NCBI GenBank assembly: GCA_052169395.1 | Contig: JBQNCN010000001.1 | Coordinates: 558,001 to 622,000 of the forward strand | Length of the DNA: 64,000 nt | DNA from: Fimenecus sp052169395 | Lineage (GTDB): Bacteria; Bacillota; Clostridia; Oscillospirales; Acutalibacteraceae | Direction: 5' to 3' | Shown here: positions 26,462-34,912 of the stretch, piece after piece | How positions within the stretch are numbered: the stretch's first letter is position 1 | Layout of the letters: each line of letters opens with the position of its first letter | The notes under the pieces: generated by a model | The model's input: the letters and a program-made list of their open reading frames with translations, nothing else | Databases searched by the model: none | What the model was told of the DNA's origin: nothing | Position numbers and translations under genes: made by a program

Positions 26462-27114
26462 TTTCTCTCCAACTTATATCCTACATTTCGTATAGTTACT
26501 ATACAATCTAAATTCAATTTCTTTCTAAGTTCTTTTATATACACATCTATAACTCTATCAAATGGTATTTCTTCCGTTTCTTTCCACACATTATCTATTA
26601 TCTGCATTCTTGTTAACGCTCGACCTTCATTTTTTAATAAAAACTTTAATATTTCTATTTCTTTTGCATTTATATCTATTGTTTCATTGTTAATTTTTGC
26701 CGTATAACTTGTAAAATTCACTTCTACATTTTTATATTTAAATTTTTCAAACTCTCCAAAATATCTTTCTATTAAAGAATCAATTCTAACTTTTAACAAC
26801 GGCAAAGAAAAAGGTTTTTCTATATACCCGTCAGCCAAATTTGAAAAAGCGTTTATTTTATATTCCTCATCGTTAAATGCCGTAAGCATAAGAACCGGCA
26901 ATTTACTTTTATCTCTTATTTTTTTTAATACTTCAAGTCCATTTATTATCGGAATTTGAATATCAAGTATAACCAAATTGATTTCTTCCATATTAAATAT
27001 TGATAAAGCGTCTTTTCCATTATCGGCTTCAACTATATCATAGCCAAATTCAGATAGATATTCACATACACCCTCTCTTATTATTTGATCGTCTTCAACA
27101 ACCAGTATTTTCAT
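26458..27114 (-). CDS. OmpR-family response regulator, VncR-like
   Basis: This 218-residue regulator has an N-terminal receiver domain (VVEDDQIIREG, phosphoacceptor Asp in NLVILDIQIP near residue 52, LMLTAF, and EKPF lysine near 99) and a C-terminal winged helix ending YKLERK. GAGGA lies 7 bases before the ATG. It is 147 bases downstream of vex3 and separated from it by a terminator, so vncRS has its own promoter. A likely binding site is the direct repeat at 30717-30737. Confidence 0.9.
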   Translation of the reverse strand: MKILVVEDDQIIREGVCEYLSEFGYDIVEADNGKDALSIFNMEEINLVILDIQIPIINGLEVLKKIRDKSKLPVLMLTAFNDEEYKINAFSNLADGYIEKPFSLPLLKVRIDSLIERYFGEFEKFKYKNVEVNFTSYTAKINNETIDINAKEIEILKFLLKNEGRALTRMQIIDNVWKETEEIPFDRVIDVYIKELRKKLNLDCIVTIRNVGYKLERK

Positions 27115-27228
27115 AAATTTTCCTCATCTTCATTCAAAATCAATAATCAACTTCTTTATAATTATAACTCAATTGCATATAAATATTCCACTAAAATTAT
27201 ATCGTGAATTTTATCATAATAACAAATA

Positions 27229-27262
27229 AAAAATATAGGTGCTTTAAAGCACCTATATTTTT
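27229..27262. terminator. Terminator after vex3
   Basis: TATAGGTGC pairs with GCACCTATA around TTTAAA (stem 27234-27257), with A- and T-rich flanks. On the minus strand it ends the vex transcript before vncR. Confidence 0.8.
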
Positions 27263-28638
27263 TATTTGTTATCCGTCAATAAATCCTTCGGATTTTTTTT
27301 CAATACATTTAAAGATGAAATCAATAGTGAAATCGCAAGTACAATCACCATAAACAATACAACATAAAGAAATGCTTTCGAGCTAATACTTATATCCAAA
27401 CTCGTAAGAGTTTTATTAAACCCTTCCGCTTCTGCTCCACCGCCTAAACCGGTAGATGCTGATTGCTTAGCTATTTGTGCCGCTATATTTCCCGTAACCT
27501 TCTTTAATATACTGTTTCCTATAGCTTTCCCTGTATAATTCGCCAAAAAATATGAGCCAACAAAAGCTGGAATTGAAATAAACATAAGTTCTGACGCAAA
27601 TTGTCCAAATATTTTAGCTTTGGAAAGTCCCAATGACAACAAAACTGCAATTTCTTTTTTCCTTGCATTCATCCATAAGAACAATAATAACGATACAACC
27701 AATCCTGCAAAAACTATAGATCCTACAAACAAATTATTTGCGATAGAATAAATTCCAGAAATGGATTTTTGAAGTGCAGGATAATTTGATGAACTCTTAA
27801 TCAAACTATATTGTTGCCAATTTATACTTAATTTTCTAACATCTTTTATTACCTGATCCAAGTTTTTATTTCCTTTAACAAAAAATGTCGCATCTTGATA
27901 TACGGCAGTTTCCTCTGTATTTCCATAAACTTTCGCTGCAGTATCAATATCAGTTATTAAAGTATTTTCATAAAGTTCCTGTGCTGCACTTACTCCACCA
28001 CTATTATGTCCGTCAAAAAGACCTTTTATTTCCACTTCTACAGTTGCATTTGCCATTTTTTCATTATCTGCATCAAATAAATTGGAATTCAGTTTTATTT
28101 TATCCCCAATTTTCAGATTATTTTTTGCCGCCAAGTCTTTATGCATTAAAATTTTATTTTTATCTTTATCATTCAGGTGCTCGCCTTCAACTAATTTATA
28201 TGCGCCTGAAACAAATTTTGTTTCTTTAGAGGAATCGTTAACACCTGTTAACATAACCGTTCTTTTAAAATTTTTAGCTCTCTCGGGAGATTGATTTGCC
28301 AACGTTTGAGACGTTTCTATAATATCATATCCGTCCAAATCAGCCACACTGATAATTCTTTTAATATAATGATCTATATTATCGGACTCTGATATTTTTT
28401 TAATATCCTGTCCTTTTATATTTCCGCCGCCTCTTGGAGTTCCCGGATTCACTTGCCTATTTATCTCCATAGAAAAACTATTGTTTATGTTGCTGAAAGT
28501 CTCTTCAGAAGCTTTATTTGTAGCATCTTTTATAGCCAACCCAATTAAACTGAGTGCAGACATAGACAAAACAATCAACAATATTATCAATGATTTCAAG
28601 CTTTTTCTTGTTACATACGCAAAAGCATTTTTCAACAT
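27262..28638 (-). CDS. ABC transporter permease, FtsX type (Vex3-like)
   Basis: This 458-residue permease has one N-terminal helix (about 14-37), a large extracytoplasmic MacB-like domain (about 40-295), then three C-terminal helices (about 300-325, 350-370, 425-447), the FtsX/MacB topology. Length matches Vex3 of Streptococcus pneumoniae. A Gly/Ala-rich stretch lies before the last helix. The gene follows vex2 by 11 bases. The transported substrate is unknown; pneumococcal Vex was linked to a peptide. Confidence 0.88.
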   Translation of the reverse strand: MLKNAFAYVTRKSLKSLIILLIVLSMSALSLIGLAIKDATNKASEETFSNINNSFSMEINRQVNPGTPRGGGNIKGQDIKKISESDNIDHYIKRIISVADLDGYDIIETSQTLANQSPERAKNFKRTVMLTGVNDSSKETKFVSGAYKLVEGEHLNDKDKNKILMHKDLAAKNNLKIGDKIKLNSNLFDADNEKMANATVEVEIKGLFDGHNSGGVSAAQELYENTLITDIDTAAKVYGNTEETAVYQDATFFVKGNKNLDQVIKDVRKLSINWQQYSLIKSSSNYPALQKSISGIYSIANNLFVGSIVFAGLVVSLLLFLWMNARKKEIAVLLSLGLSKAKIFGQFASELMFISIPAFVGSYFLANYTGKAIGNSILKKVTGNIAAQIAKQSASTGLGGGAEAEGFNKTLTSLDISISSKAFLYVVLFMVIVLAISLLISSLNVLKKNPKDLLTDNK

Positions 28639-28649
28639 TACACATCCTC

Positions 28650-29294
28650 CTAAATATGCTTATTAACTTTTTTCAATTTCTTATTATCAAGTACTAATAT
28701 TGTATCTGCCGCACCTGCAACTTCTTTACTGTGGGTTACAACGATAACACATTTATTACGTTCTTTTGCCAACTTCTTTAATATATCTATTATTTCTCCT
28801 GCTGTAGATTCATCTAAATTTCCGGTAGGTTCATCAGCTAAAATAACCGGTGCTTCAGAAACCAAAGCTCTAGCTATAGCAACTCTTTGTTGCTGTCCTC
28901 CCGAAAGTTTCATAACATTTCTTTTTATTTGACTTCTATCAAGTCCCAACTCTAATAATATATCTTCTGATGCCTTGCTGTTCACCAATCTAATATTTTC
29001 TAACGGTGATAAATAATCTATCAGGTTATAATTTTGAAATACAAGAGATATATTGTTTTTTCTGTGATTACTATATCCTTTTTTCTCTATATTTTCACCA
29101 TTAAATAATATTTCACCACTATTCGGTTTATCCAATCCCGCTAATAAAGAAAGTAATGTAGACTTACCCGTTCCTGATTTACCAATAATTGCATAAAACT
29201 GCCCCGGTTCAAAACCCTGATTTATCATCGCTAAAACTTTTTCTTTTGAATTTGCGTAACTATATGTTACATTTTTAATTTCTAAAATATCCAT
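28650..29294 (-). CDS. ABC transporter ATP-binding protein (Vex2-like)
   Basis: This 214-residue ATPase of the MacB/LolD type has Walker A IGKSGTGKSTLLSL near residue 37, Q-loop LVFQNYN near 84, signature KLSGGQQQRVAIARAL near 132 and Walker B PVILADEPTGNLD near 153, followed by the switch VVTHSKEV. ATG at 29294 with AGGAG 5 bases upstream. It lies between two FtsX-type permeases, as in vex1-vex2-vex3. Confidence 0.93.
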   Translation of the reverse strand: MDILEIKNVTYSYANSKEKVLAMINQGFEPGQFYAIIGKSGTGKSTLLSLLAGLDKPNSGEILFNGENIEKKGYSNHRKNNISLVFQNYNLIDYLSPLENIRLVNSKASEDILLELGLDRSQIKRNVMKLSGGQQQRVAIARALVSEAPVILADEPTGNLDESTAGEIIDILKKLAKERNKCVIVVTHSKEVAGAADTILVLDNKKLKKVNKHI

Positions 29295-29303
29295 TATGTT
29301 CTC

Positions 29304-30590
29304 CTAACTTATTTTTGATAAAATTTCTTTCGGTTTTTTAATTAAAATCATTCCAGATGCAACTATTACCGAAACCGTAATAATTATTATTAAAATCCCA
29401 TAACTTTGAATAAAGGTTACCAAACTGCCTGCATTAAATCCCGTATTTAAAAAACTTGATGCAACGGATGCATTTTCATCAGAATTAACAAGTCCGCTAA
29501 TCATTTGTTTCAATGCTAAATTTCCAAATATTAAAGATGCTGCCAATGCGGGAAGAGATGTGAAAATTAATTCCAATATAAATTGTCCTATAATTTTGAT
29601 TTTATTAATTCCTATTGATAATAATATACCTATTTCATAAATTCGTTCTCTTAACCATAAAACCAATATTAATGATAAAACAATCGCTCCTGCAGCCATA
29701 ATGGAATATGTCATTATTTTAATAATATGTTTAATTCCGTTTAAGGACTCTAAAGCTTCTTTAAAAGCATTCGCATCTTTATCAAGACTATATTTTGACC
29801 AATCCGCATTAAGTTCTTTAACTTTTTTTATTGCCTCATCCATTTTTTCAGGAGTGTCAGTAAACAATGTTAATTTATTTGCAATTTCTTTTCCTTTAGG
29901 GATATTTAATGCTCTCTGTGCAGAATCATAATCAACAAACATCATATTTTCACTCAAATCTGAAGAAAGTCCCGTATATCTTTCTTGCTTCTTTCCAGTG
30001 AAAATCCCTACGATTTCGAATTCATATTCCTTAATATTACTATCATCATTATTATTCATATTAAGGAATTTAAGTTTTACTTTATCATTTAACTTCAAAT
30101 TATTCTTTTCGGCAAAATCACTATGAACAATTATTTTATCGGTATCGTTCTTTTCAATATTTCTACCTTCTTTCATCATAAAAACGCCACTATTGAATAA
30201 AACGTTTCTTTTTATATTGTATGAACCCTGTACCGATACAATGTTTTTAAAATCATCGGACAAATCTTCCCTATTTACTTTTTGTCCGTTTTCCACCACA
30301 TTCCCGCTTACAAGTTTTGCCAATCCGTCATATTGTGGAATAACCTCTTCTATTTCTTTTATATTGTTTATTTCTTTAAACTCATTTGTTTCAAAGTATC
30401 CCTGATTATCCTTTCTGGTTAAGGCAAGTGATGAATTAGATGATTTATATAAAGATTTTTCTAAATTATCACTTGATTTAAGAACACTTAAGCATGAAAA
30501 TAAACATGAAAGCACCAAAGTAAGAATAATAAAAACTATAAACGTTCTGTTTTTCTTCCTCAAAACATATGCTGTCGCATTTTTTACCAC
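29304..30590 (-). CDS. ABC transporter permease, FtsX type (Vex1-like)
   Basis: This 428-residue permease has an N-terminal helix (about 14-35), a periplasmic-like domain and three C-terminal helices (about 278-302, 322-345, 390-415). It is the first gene of the vex operon. The start is GTG at 30590, with GAGGAAG 12 bases upstream; a TGA just before it rules out earlier starts. It resembles Vex3 in layout but is only weakly similar in sequence, so the two permeases probably form a heterodimer with the ATPase. Confidence 0.87.
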   Translation of the reverse strand: MVKNATAYVLRKKNRTFIVFIILTLVLSCLFSCLSVLKSSDNLEKSLYKSSNSSLALTRKDNQGYFETNEFKEINNIKEIEEVIPQYDGLAKLVSGNVVENGQKVNREDLSDDFKNIVSVQGSYNIKRNVLFNSGVFMMKEGRNIEKNDTDKIIVHSDFAEKNNLKLNDKVKLKFLNMNNNDDSNIKEYEFEIVGIFTGKKQERYTGLSSDLSENMMFVDYDSAQRALNIPKGKEIANKLTLFTDTPEKMDEAIKKVKELNADWSKYSLDKDANAFKEALESLNGIKHIIKIMTYSIMAAGAIVLSLILVLWLRERIYEIGILLSIGINKIKIIGQFILELIFTSLPALAASLIFGNLALKQMISGLVNSDENASVASSFLNTGFNAGSLVTFIQSYGILIIIITVSVIVASGMILIKKPKEILSKIS

Positions 30591-30716
30591 TTTTAAATTT
30601 CACTTCCTCATATAATTTAATTACTTAAAAACAATTTTCACATAATCAGCACCCCGTATATTGAATTACGCACTTAATAACTATAATTGTCCTTACAAAA
30701 TGTATTTTACAATTGT

Positions 30717-30737
30717 TTTATGAAATCTTTATGAAAT
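30717..30737 (-). promoter_or_regulatory. Direct-repeat operator upstream of vex1, likely VncR site
   Basis: TTTATGAAAT occurs at 30717-30726 and again at 30728-30737, an 11-base period typical of OmpR-family sites. A -10-like TATAGT with a poor -35 lies about 30 bases downstream on the minus strand, fitting an activator-dependent promoter. Confidence 0.55.
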
Positions 30738-30778
30738 GTTTTTTACATTAAATAAAACCATATCATTTAAAATATAAA

Positions 30779-30812
30779 ATAAGCTCCGTTAAAACGGAGC
30801 TTATTTTATATT
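30779..30812. terminator. Terminator of the GNAT gene
   Basis: AATAAGCTCCGTT pairs with AACGGAGCTTATT. The stem overlaps the last codons and stop of the acetyltransferase and has T-runs on both strands. Confidence 0.8.
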
Positions 30813-31363
30813 TTTTTAGTTAACGAAATCATATTTCCTAAATGGTTATGTATTTCATAAAACCCAAGTTTTTTATAAAATTTATACCCTATAGATTTTT
30901 TTGATATGGAACAAACAGAAACAAATAAAATTCCGTCTTCTTTCAGCTTTTTACAAAGAGTGTTGATAAGAAGCGTTCCATAACCCTGTCCCTGATACTC
31001 CGGTAAAATATCAATATGCAAATGCACTTCTTTTCCTTTTAATTCAGAAAGCCTTATCAAATATCCAAAAAGAGCTGCCGCCAATACAAAAGAAATTTTA
31101 AAAACTTTTTTAAAATATTCAGTCATCATAAGATGTTTAAATTTGTCATAATTTTCTGCACAAATTATATACCCTTTGGGAATATTCGCTTCATCTGCAA
31201 GAACAAAAATATTTTCAGGCTCCTGCTCTGTAAAATAATCATTATAAATAATTGCACAACCTTCAAGTCGACTTTTATTTTTTGTAAAAAAATCACCTGC
31301 CGTTTTTTTACATATTTCCCTTAAGTACTGCTTATCATTCGGTTGATATTTCCTTATTTTCAT
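30806..31363 (-). CDS. GNAT-family N-acetyltransferase
   Basis: This 185-residue protein begins MKIRKYQPNDKQYLREIC and has the acetyl-CoA loop HIDILPEYQGQGYGTLLI near residue 119 (QGxGYG), followed by a C-terminal KKLGFYEIHNH, all typical of GNAT proteins. ATG 31363 is chosen because AAAGGA is about 11 bases upstream, too close to the alternative TTG three codons earlier. It is monocistronic. The acceptor cannot be guessed. Confidence 0.87.
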   Translation of the reverse strand: MKIRKYQPNDKQYLREICKKTAGDFFTKNKSRLEGCAIIYNDYFTEQEPENIFVLADEANIPKGYIICAENYDKFKHLMMTEYFKKVFKISFVLAAALFGYLIRLSELKGKEVHLHIDILPEYQGQGYGTLLINTLCKKLKEDGILFVSVCSISKKSIGYKFYKKLGFYEIHNHLGNMISLTKKI

Positions 31364-31406
31364 AAAACACAAAATCCTTTACAATTATTTTTATCAGTTA
31401 AAAAAT

Positions 31407-31626
31407 CTATATTATAACAACAGAAATATAGACCATTTTTTCACTTTCATCTTCCATATAAACAGACACTGAAGAAATTGCAGACAGCTTATCCTTGGGT
31501 GCTTTTAATTCATAATAGCCAGCATCATTTTTCCTTAAATTAAAGCATTCTCCATTTATTAAAACATTTACATATTAACATCATAAAAAAATCTTTCTAA
31601 AATCATCTCATCATTTTTTTCTTCCA
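31407..31626 (-). pseudogene. Small frameshifted gene (about 73 codons), unknown family
   Basis: From ATG 31626 the frame reads MEEKNDEMILERFFYDVNM and stops. One frame over, without a start codon, it continues VNVLINGECFNLRKNDAGYY and runs to a stop at 31407. Together they would make one acidic protein of about 73 residues broken by a single-base change near 31573. I do not recognise the family. It fills most of the 350-base gap between the GNAT gene and trxB. Confidence 0.5.
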
Positions 31627-31685
31627 TATTTATTTTCCCAAATAAAAAAACATAATGATTATTTGATTATAAAATAAAATAAATA

Positions 31686-31716
31686 AAAATAAAAGGGCAC
31701 ATAGCCCTTTTATTTA
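31686..31716 (-). terminator. Terminator of trxA-trxB
   Basis: AAAAGGGC and GCCCTTTT pair around ACATA, followed by a T-rich tract on the minus strand just after the trxB stop. Confidence 0.8.
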
Positions 31717-31722
31717 AACACA

Positions 31723-32646
31723 CTATTTATTTTCAGCAAGATACTCTTCTATATAATGCACAGCTACCGCACCGTCCGCCGCTGCAGTTATAACCTGTCT
31801 GAGAATCTTAGTACGAACATCACCTACGGCAAAAACACCATCAATATTTGTTTTCGTACTTTCATTCGCTTGTATATATCCCATACTATCAAGCTCAAGT
31901 TCATCTTTTACAAGCTCAGTAAGAGGAAGTCTTCCTATGCTTACAAAAACTCCGTCAACTGTAAGTTCACTTTCTTCACCTGTTTTCAAATTTAAAAGCT
32001 TAATACCGTTCAGCCTTTCTCCCGCTAAAAGTTCTTTAACAGTACTATTCCACACAACTTCTATATTTTCAGTACTCAAAAGCTTATCCGAATATACCTT
32101 TGTTGCTCGAAGGCTATCTCTTCTATGAATCAAAACCACCTTACGACAAATTCTGGAAAGCAAAAGAGCATCCTCAACTGCAGTGTTTCCACCTCCAACA
32201 ACTGCAACATCTTTATTTTTAAAAGCCATTCCGTCACAGGCAGCACAATAATTTATACCCTTGCCGATAAGAAATTTTTCATTTGGAAGTCCCAAAGGTC
32301 TCGGATCAGCTCCTGCAGCAAAAACAACTGTTTTTCCTAAAAAAGAGCCTTCACTTGTTTCAGCTTTTTTTATTTTATCCTTAAGAAAAAGCTGAAAGAC
32401 TTCTGCAATTACCGTTTTTGCACCAAAACGCTCTGCAGACTTCTGCATATACTCACCCAAGGTGAATCCGTCAATTCCGTCAGGAAACCCCGGATAATTT
32501 TCTATCTGCGTGGTAAGAGCCATCTGTCCACCTGCTGAAAGCTTTTCAAGTACAACTGTGTCAAGTCCTGACCTTGATGCATAAATTGCTGCCGTATATC
32601 CCGCAGGACCACCACCAATTATAATTACATCATAAATGTGTTCCAT
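31723..32646 (-). CDS. trxB: Thioredoxin reductase TrxB
   Basis: This 307-residue NADPH-dependent flavoenzyme reduces thioredoxin. The FAD motif IIGGGPAGYTAAIYASR is at residues 7-23, the redox motif CAACDG near 133, the NADPH motif VVGGGNTAVEDALLL near 149 and the C-terminal FAD contact FAVGDVR near 276. I start it at ATG 32646, one base after the trxA stop; 11 upstream codons are open but lie inside trxA. It pairs with trxA in one operon. Confidence 0.95.
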   Translation of the reverse strand: MEHIYDVIIIGGGPAGYTAAIYASRSGLDTVVLEKLSAGGQMALTTQIENYPGFPDGIDGFTLGEYMQKSAERFGAKTVIAEVFQLFLKDKIKKAETSEGSFLGKTVVFAAGADPRPLGLPNEKFLIGKGINYCAACDGMAFKNKDVAVVGGGNTAVEDALLLSRICRKVVLIHRRDSLRATKVYSDKLLSTENIEVVWNSTVKELLAGERLNGIKLLNLKTGEESELTVDGVFVSIGRLPLTELVKDELELDSMGYIQANESTKTNIDGVFAVGDVRTKILRQVITAAADGAVAVHYIEEYLAENK

Positions 32647-32647
32647 A

Positions 32648-32968
32648 TCAGTCAAGATTTTTTGAGATAAATTCTTCAAGCTGAGCTTTAGACCCGGGAT
32701 TCACAACCTTATCAACCGCTTTTCCGTTCTTATAAAGCACAAAAGTCGGAATCACTTCTATCATTTCACTTTCAGCAAGAGACATATTTTCATCGGTATT
32801 TACCTCTGCAAAAATAAGATCTCTTTTATTCTCTTCCGCAAGTGCTTTATAGGTAGGGGCAATTCTTCTGCAATGCACACACCAAGGAGCCGAATATTTC
32901 ACTAAAATCGGCGTAGTCTGTGTAAAAGCTTCTCTCACTTCTTGCTCGTTCATTTCTTTTATTGACAT
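32648..32968 (-). CDS. trxA: Thioredoxin with WCVHC active site
   Basis: This 106-residue thioredoxin-fold protein has the redox site SAPWCVHCRRIAP at residues 26-38 and the cis-proline in EVIPTFVLYKNG near 74. The usual WCGPC is replaced by WCVHC, closer to the CxHC of DsbA, which should make it more oxidising. It is the first gene of trxA-trxB with a strong promoter and an inverted repeat in the spacer. Partnership with TrxB is inferred from adjacency. Confidence 0.93.
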   Translation of the reverse strand: MSIKEMNEQEVREAFTQTTPILVKYSAPWCVHCRRIAPTYKALAEENKRDLIFAEVNTDENMSLAESEMIEVIPTFVLYKNGKAVDKVVNPGSKAQLEEFISKNLD

Positions 32969-33007
32969 AATAATCTCCTTTTATACCAATTAATTTTCAG
33001 CATTTGT

Positions 33008-33036
33008 ATTGTACCACACAATTAGATTGTGTGCAA
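33008..33036 (-). promoter_or_regulatory. trxA-trxB promoter with an embedded inverted-repeat operator
   Basis: On the minus strand TTGCAC (33036-33031) and TACAAT (33013-33008) are 17 bases apart. The spacer holds CACACAAT-TAG-ATTGTGTG (33015-33033), a perfect 8-3-8 inverted repeat, which points to a repressor covering the promoter. Confidence 0.75.
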
Positions 33037-33061
33037 TAGAATTTTGCAAAATGTTATCGCA

Positions 33062-33991
33062 TTATTCTTCAAGTTGTTTCAAAATCTTTTTATGCGCCTG
33101 TCGCTGTTCTTTAAAAGGAAAAATTGCAGAAAAAGGCCAGCAATGGCAAAGTCCTTTTCCAATTGTCATAGTATATGAAACTTCTGCCTGTTTGCAAGCA
33201 TTTTCAAAAGCTTCCTTACAGGCATAAAGACATTCACTGTCTGAAAAATAAAAATCTATATGCGGGAATCCTCTAAAATTCAAAAGCCATGGAGAGAAAA
33301 TTTCCTGTGGTAAATTTTCTCCGTGATCCATAAACAATTTTATATTCTTCATAAATTTGATATCAAGTATTATATCCTTTTTTGACAACGCTTTCATATA
33401 CTCTTCCATTTTATCATTTGACGGAACTCCCCCCGGAGATGACAAAATCATTTTATGAAACATAGGCAGTTTTGTTTCTTCTTTTAAAAGCATATCACAA
33501 AGTCCAAAAGCAAGCCATCCACCTGAAGAATATGCCACTACTCTTATATTTTCAGCTTTATATTCCTTTAACATATTTTTATAACATGTATATATCATAT
33601 TTATGCTGTATTTTGCATTATAATCCAAACAAAGCGGATAATAAGGAAAAAACAAATCGCTCCTTGCAAGTTTTGAAAACATCAATGCGGGAAGTATATC
33701 GCTGTCATCAGGAGCTGTTATCATCCCTCCACCATAAATAAATAAAATAGCATTTTCAGTACATTTCGTCTCGGGTGAAACTTTAAGACAATGCCACTTT
33801 TTATTTTCAAGTTCAAAACCGCAATCTGAAAATTTAAAGCCCTTTATTTTAGGAATATGAAAGGCTTTAAATCTTTTAGCATTCTTTTTTCTTGAAACAC
33901 TTTCAAGCTTTTCATAAGGTAAAGAAAAATATCTTTTAATTGGTAAAAGCCTTATTAAAAAAGCTTGCATTTTATATTCAAAACTTGGCAT
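33062..33991 (-). CDS. Alpha/beta hydrolase, HSL-like (alpha/beta hydrolase fold-3)
   Basis: This 309-residue hydrolase shows the oxyanion-hole block FIYGGGMIT near residue 85, the nucleophile in VVAYSSGGWLAFG near 154 (AxSxG variant), an acid in FYFSDSECLY near 250 and the histidine in GLCHCWPF near 285. Lipase/esterase type; substrate unknown. ATG at 33991 with weak AAGAGAG upstream. It is divergent from the peroxiredoxin gene and shares the 34031-34125 regulatory region. Confidence 0.85.
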   Translation of the reverse strand: MPSFEYKMQAFLIRLLPIKRYFSLPYEKLESVSRKKNAKRFKAFHIPKIKGFKFSDCGFELENKKWHCLKVSPETKCTENAILFIYGGGMITAPDDSDILPALMFSKLARSDLFFPYYPLCLDYNAKYSINMIYTCYKNMLKEYKAENIRVVAYSSGGWLAFGLCDMLLKEETKLPMFHKMILSSPGGVPSNDKMEEYMKALSKKDIILDIKFMKNIKLFMDHGENLPQEIFSPWLLNFRGFPHIDFYFSDSECLYACKEAFENACKQAEVSYTMTIGKGLCHCWPFSAIFPFKEQRQAHKKILKQLEE

Positions 33992-34030
33992 TTTGCTCTC
34001 TTCATGCTTAAATTCGTAATTATCAATACT

Positions 34031-34058
34031 ATTTTAACATTAAAAAGTATAATTTCAA
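34031..34058 (-). promoter_or_regulatory. Probable promoter of the HSL-like hydrolase
   Basis: On the minus strand TTGAAA (34058-34053) and TAAAAT (34036-34031) are 16 bases apart, about 40 bases before the start codon. Confidence 0.45.
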
Positions 34059-34079
34059 GAATTTCATCAAAAAATAAAT

Positions 34080-34098
34080 AATAACAATTATTGTTATT
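34080..34098 (+). promoter_or_regulatory. PerR/Fur-type box before the peroxiredoxin
   Basis: AATAACAAT-T-ATTGTTATT is a perfect 9-1-9 inverted repeat, the shape of Fur-family boxes. It overlaps the first bases of the -35 element. A perR-like gene follows the peroxiredoxin. Confidence 0.75.
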
Positions 34099-34125
34099 GA
34101 CAATTTTATTTGCATTGTATATAAT
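34097..34125 (+). promoter_or_regulatory. Consensus promoter of the peroxiredoxin gene
   Basis: TTGACA (34097-34102) and TATAAT (34120-34125) are exactly 17 bases apart, giving a start near 34132 and a 43-base leader with AAGGAGG before ATG 34175. Confidence 0.9.
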
Positions 34126-34174
34126 TCAATTGTTTCAAATGAAATTTAAAAACATTAACTCAAGGAGGCTTTTT

Positions 34175-34882
34175 ATGGGATATTGCGATCGTCCTATTGT
34201 CAAAGTAAAAAAAGCGGAAATAGACGTTATAGAAAACAAAAAAACATTAAATGAGATCAAAAAGGAGAAAACAATGGTTTTAATAGGAAAGAAGGCACCT
34301 GAATTTACAGTACCGGCTTATCATAATGGAGAATTTAAAGAAATAAACTTATCTGATTTTAAAGGAAAATGGGTAATGCTTTGCTTTTATCCAGGAGATT
34401 TCACTTTTGTCTGTGGCACAGAAGTTTCGGCGGTAGCATCTAAATATGAGGAATTTCAAAAACTTGATGTAGAAGTTTTATCGGTTTCTGTAGATAGTCA
34501 ATATGTCCATAAAATTTGGGATAACGAAGAGCTTTTAAAAATTGCTAATAGAAACATCCCATTTCCTATGTTATCAGATTCAACAGGTGAATTGGGCAAA
34601 CTTTACGGTGTTTATGATGAAGAAAGCGGTGTTGATGTAAGAGGGCGATTTTTAATTGATCCTGATGGAATTATTCAAGCCATGGAAGTTTTAACACCTT
34701 CTGTAGGCAGAAACGTTTCCGAAGCCATTCGTCAAATTAAAGCATATCAACATGTAAGAAAAAGTGGTAATACCGAAGTAACTCCTGCCGGTTGGCAACC
34801 CGGTAAAAAAACACTGAAACCCGGTGTTCATTTAGTCGGTAAGGTATGGAAAACTTGGAATATTTGTGATTTAGATATATAA
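34175..34882 (+). CDS. 2-Cys peroxiredoxin (AhpC/Prx type), with a second in-frame start
   Basis: The frame gives 235 residues from ATG 34175, which follows AAGGAGG. A second ATG at 34274 also has AAGGAG upstream and would give a 202-residue form of normal AhpC length starting MVLIGKKAPEF. The peroxidatic cysteine is in FYPGDFTFVCGTEVSA and the partner region near GVDVRGRFLIDP is present; C-terminal WQPGKKTLKPG is usual. The extra 33 residues (MGYCDRPIVKVKK...) carry a cysteine and many lysines. It reduces peroxides and is likely controlled by the PerR box. Confidence 0.93.
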   Translation: MGYCDRPIVKVKKAEIDVIENKKTLNEIKKEKTMVLIGKKAPEFTVPAYHNGEFKEINLSDFKGKWVMLCFYPGDFTFVCGTEVSAVASKYEEFQKLDVEVLSVSVDSQYVHKIWDNEELLKIANRNIPFPMLSDSTGELGKLYGVYDEESGVDVRGRFLIDPDGIIQAMEVLTPSVGRNVSEAIRQIKAYQHVRKSGNTEVTPAGWQPGKKTLKPGVHLVGKVWKTWNICDLDI

Positions 34883-34912
34883 TCTATTAAATCCAAATCA
34901 CAAATAAGGAAA

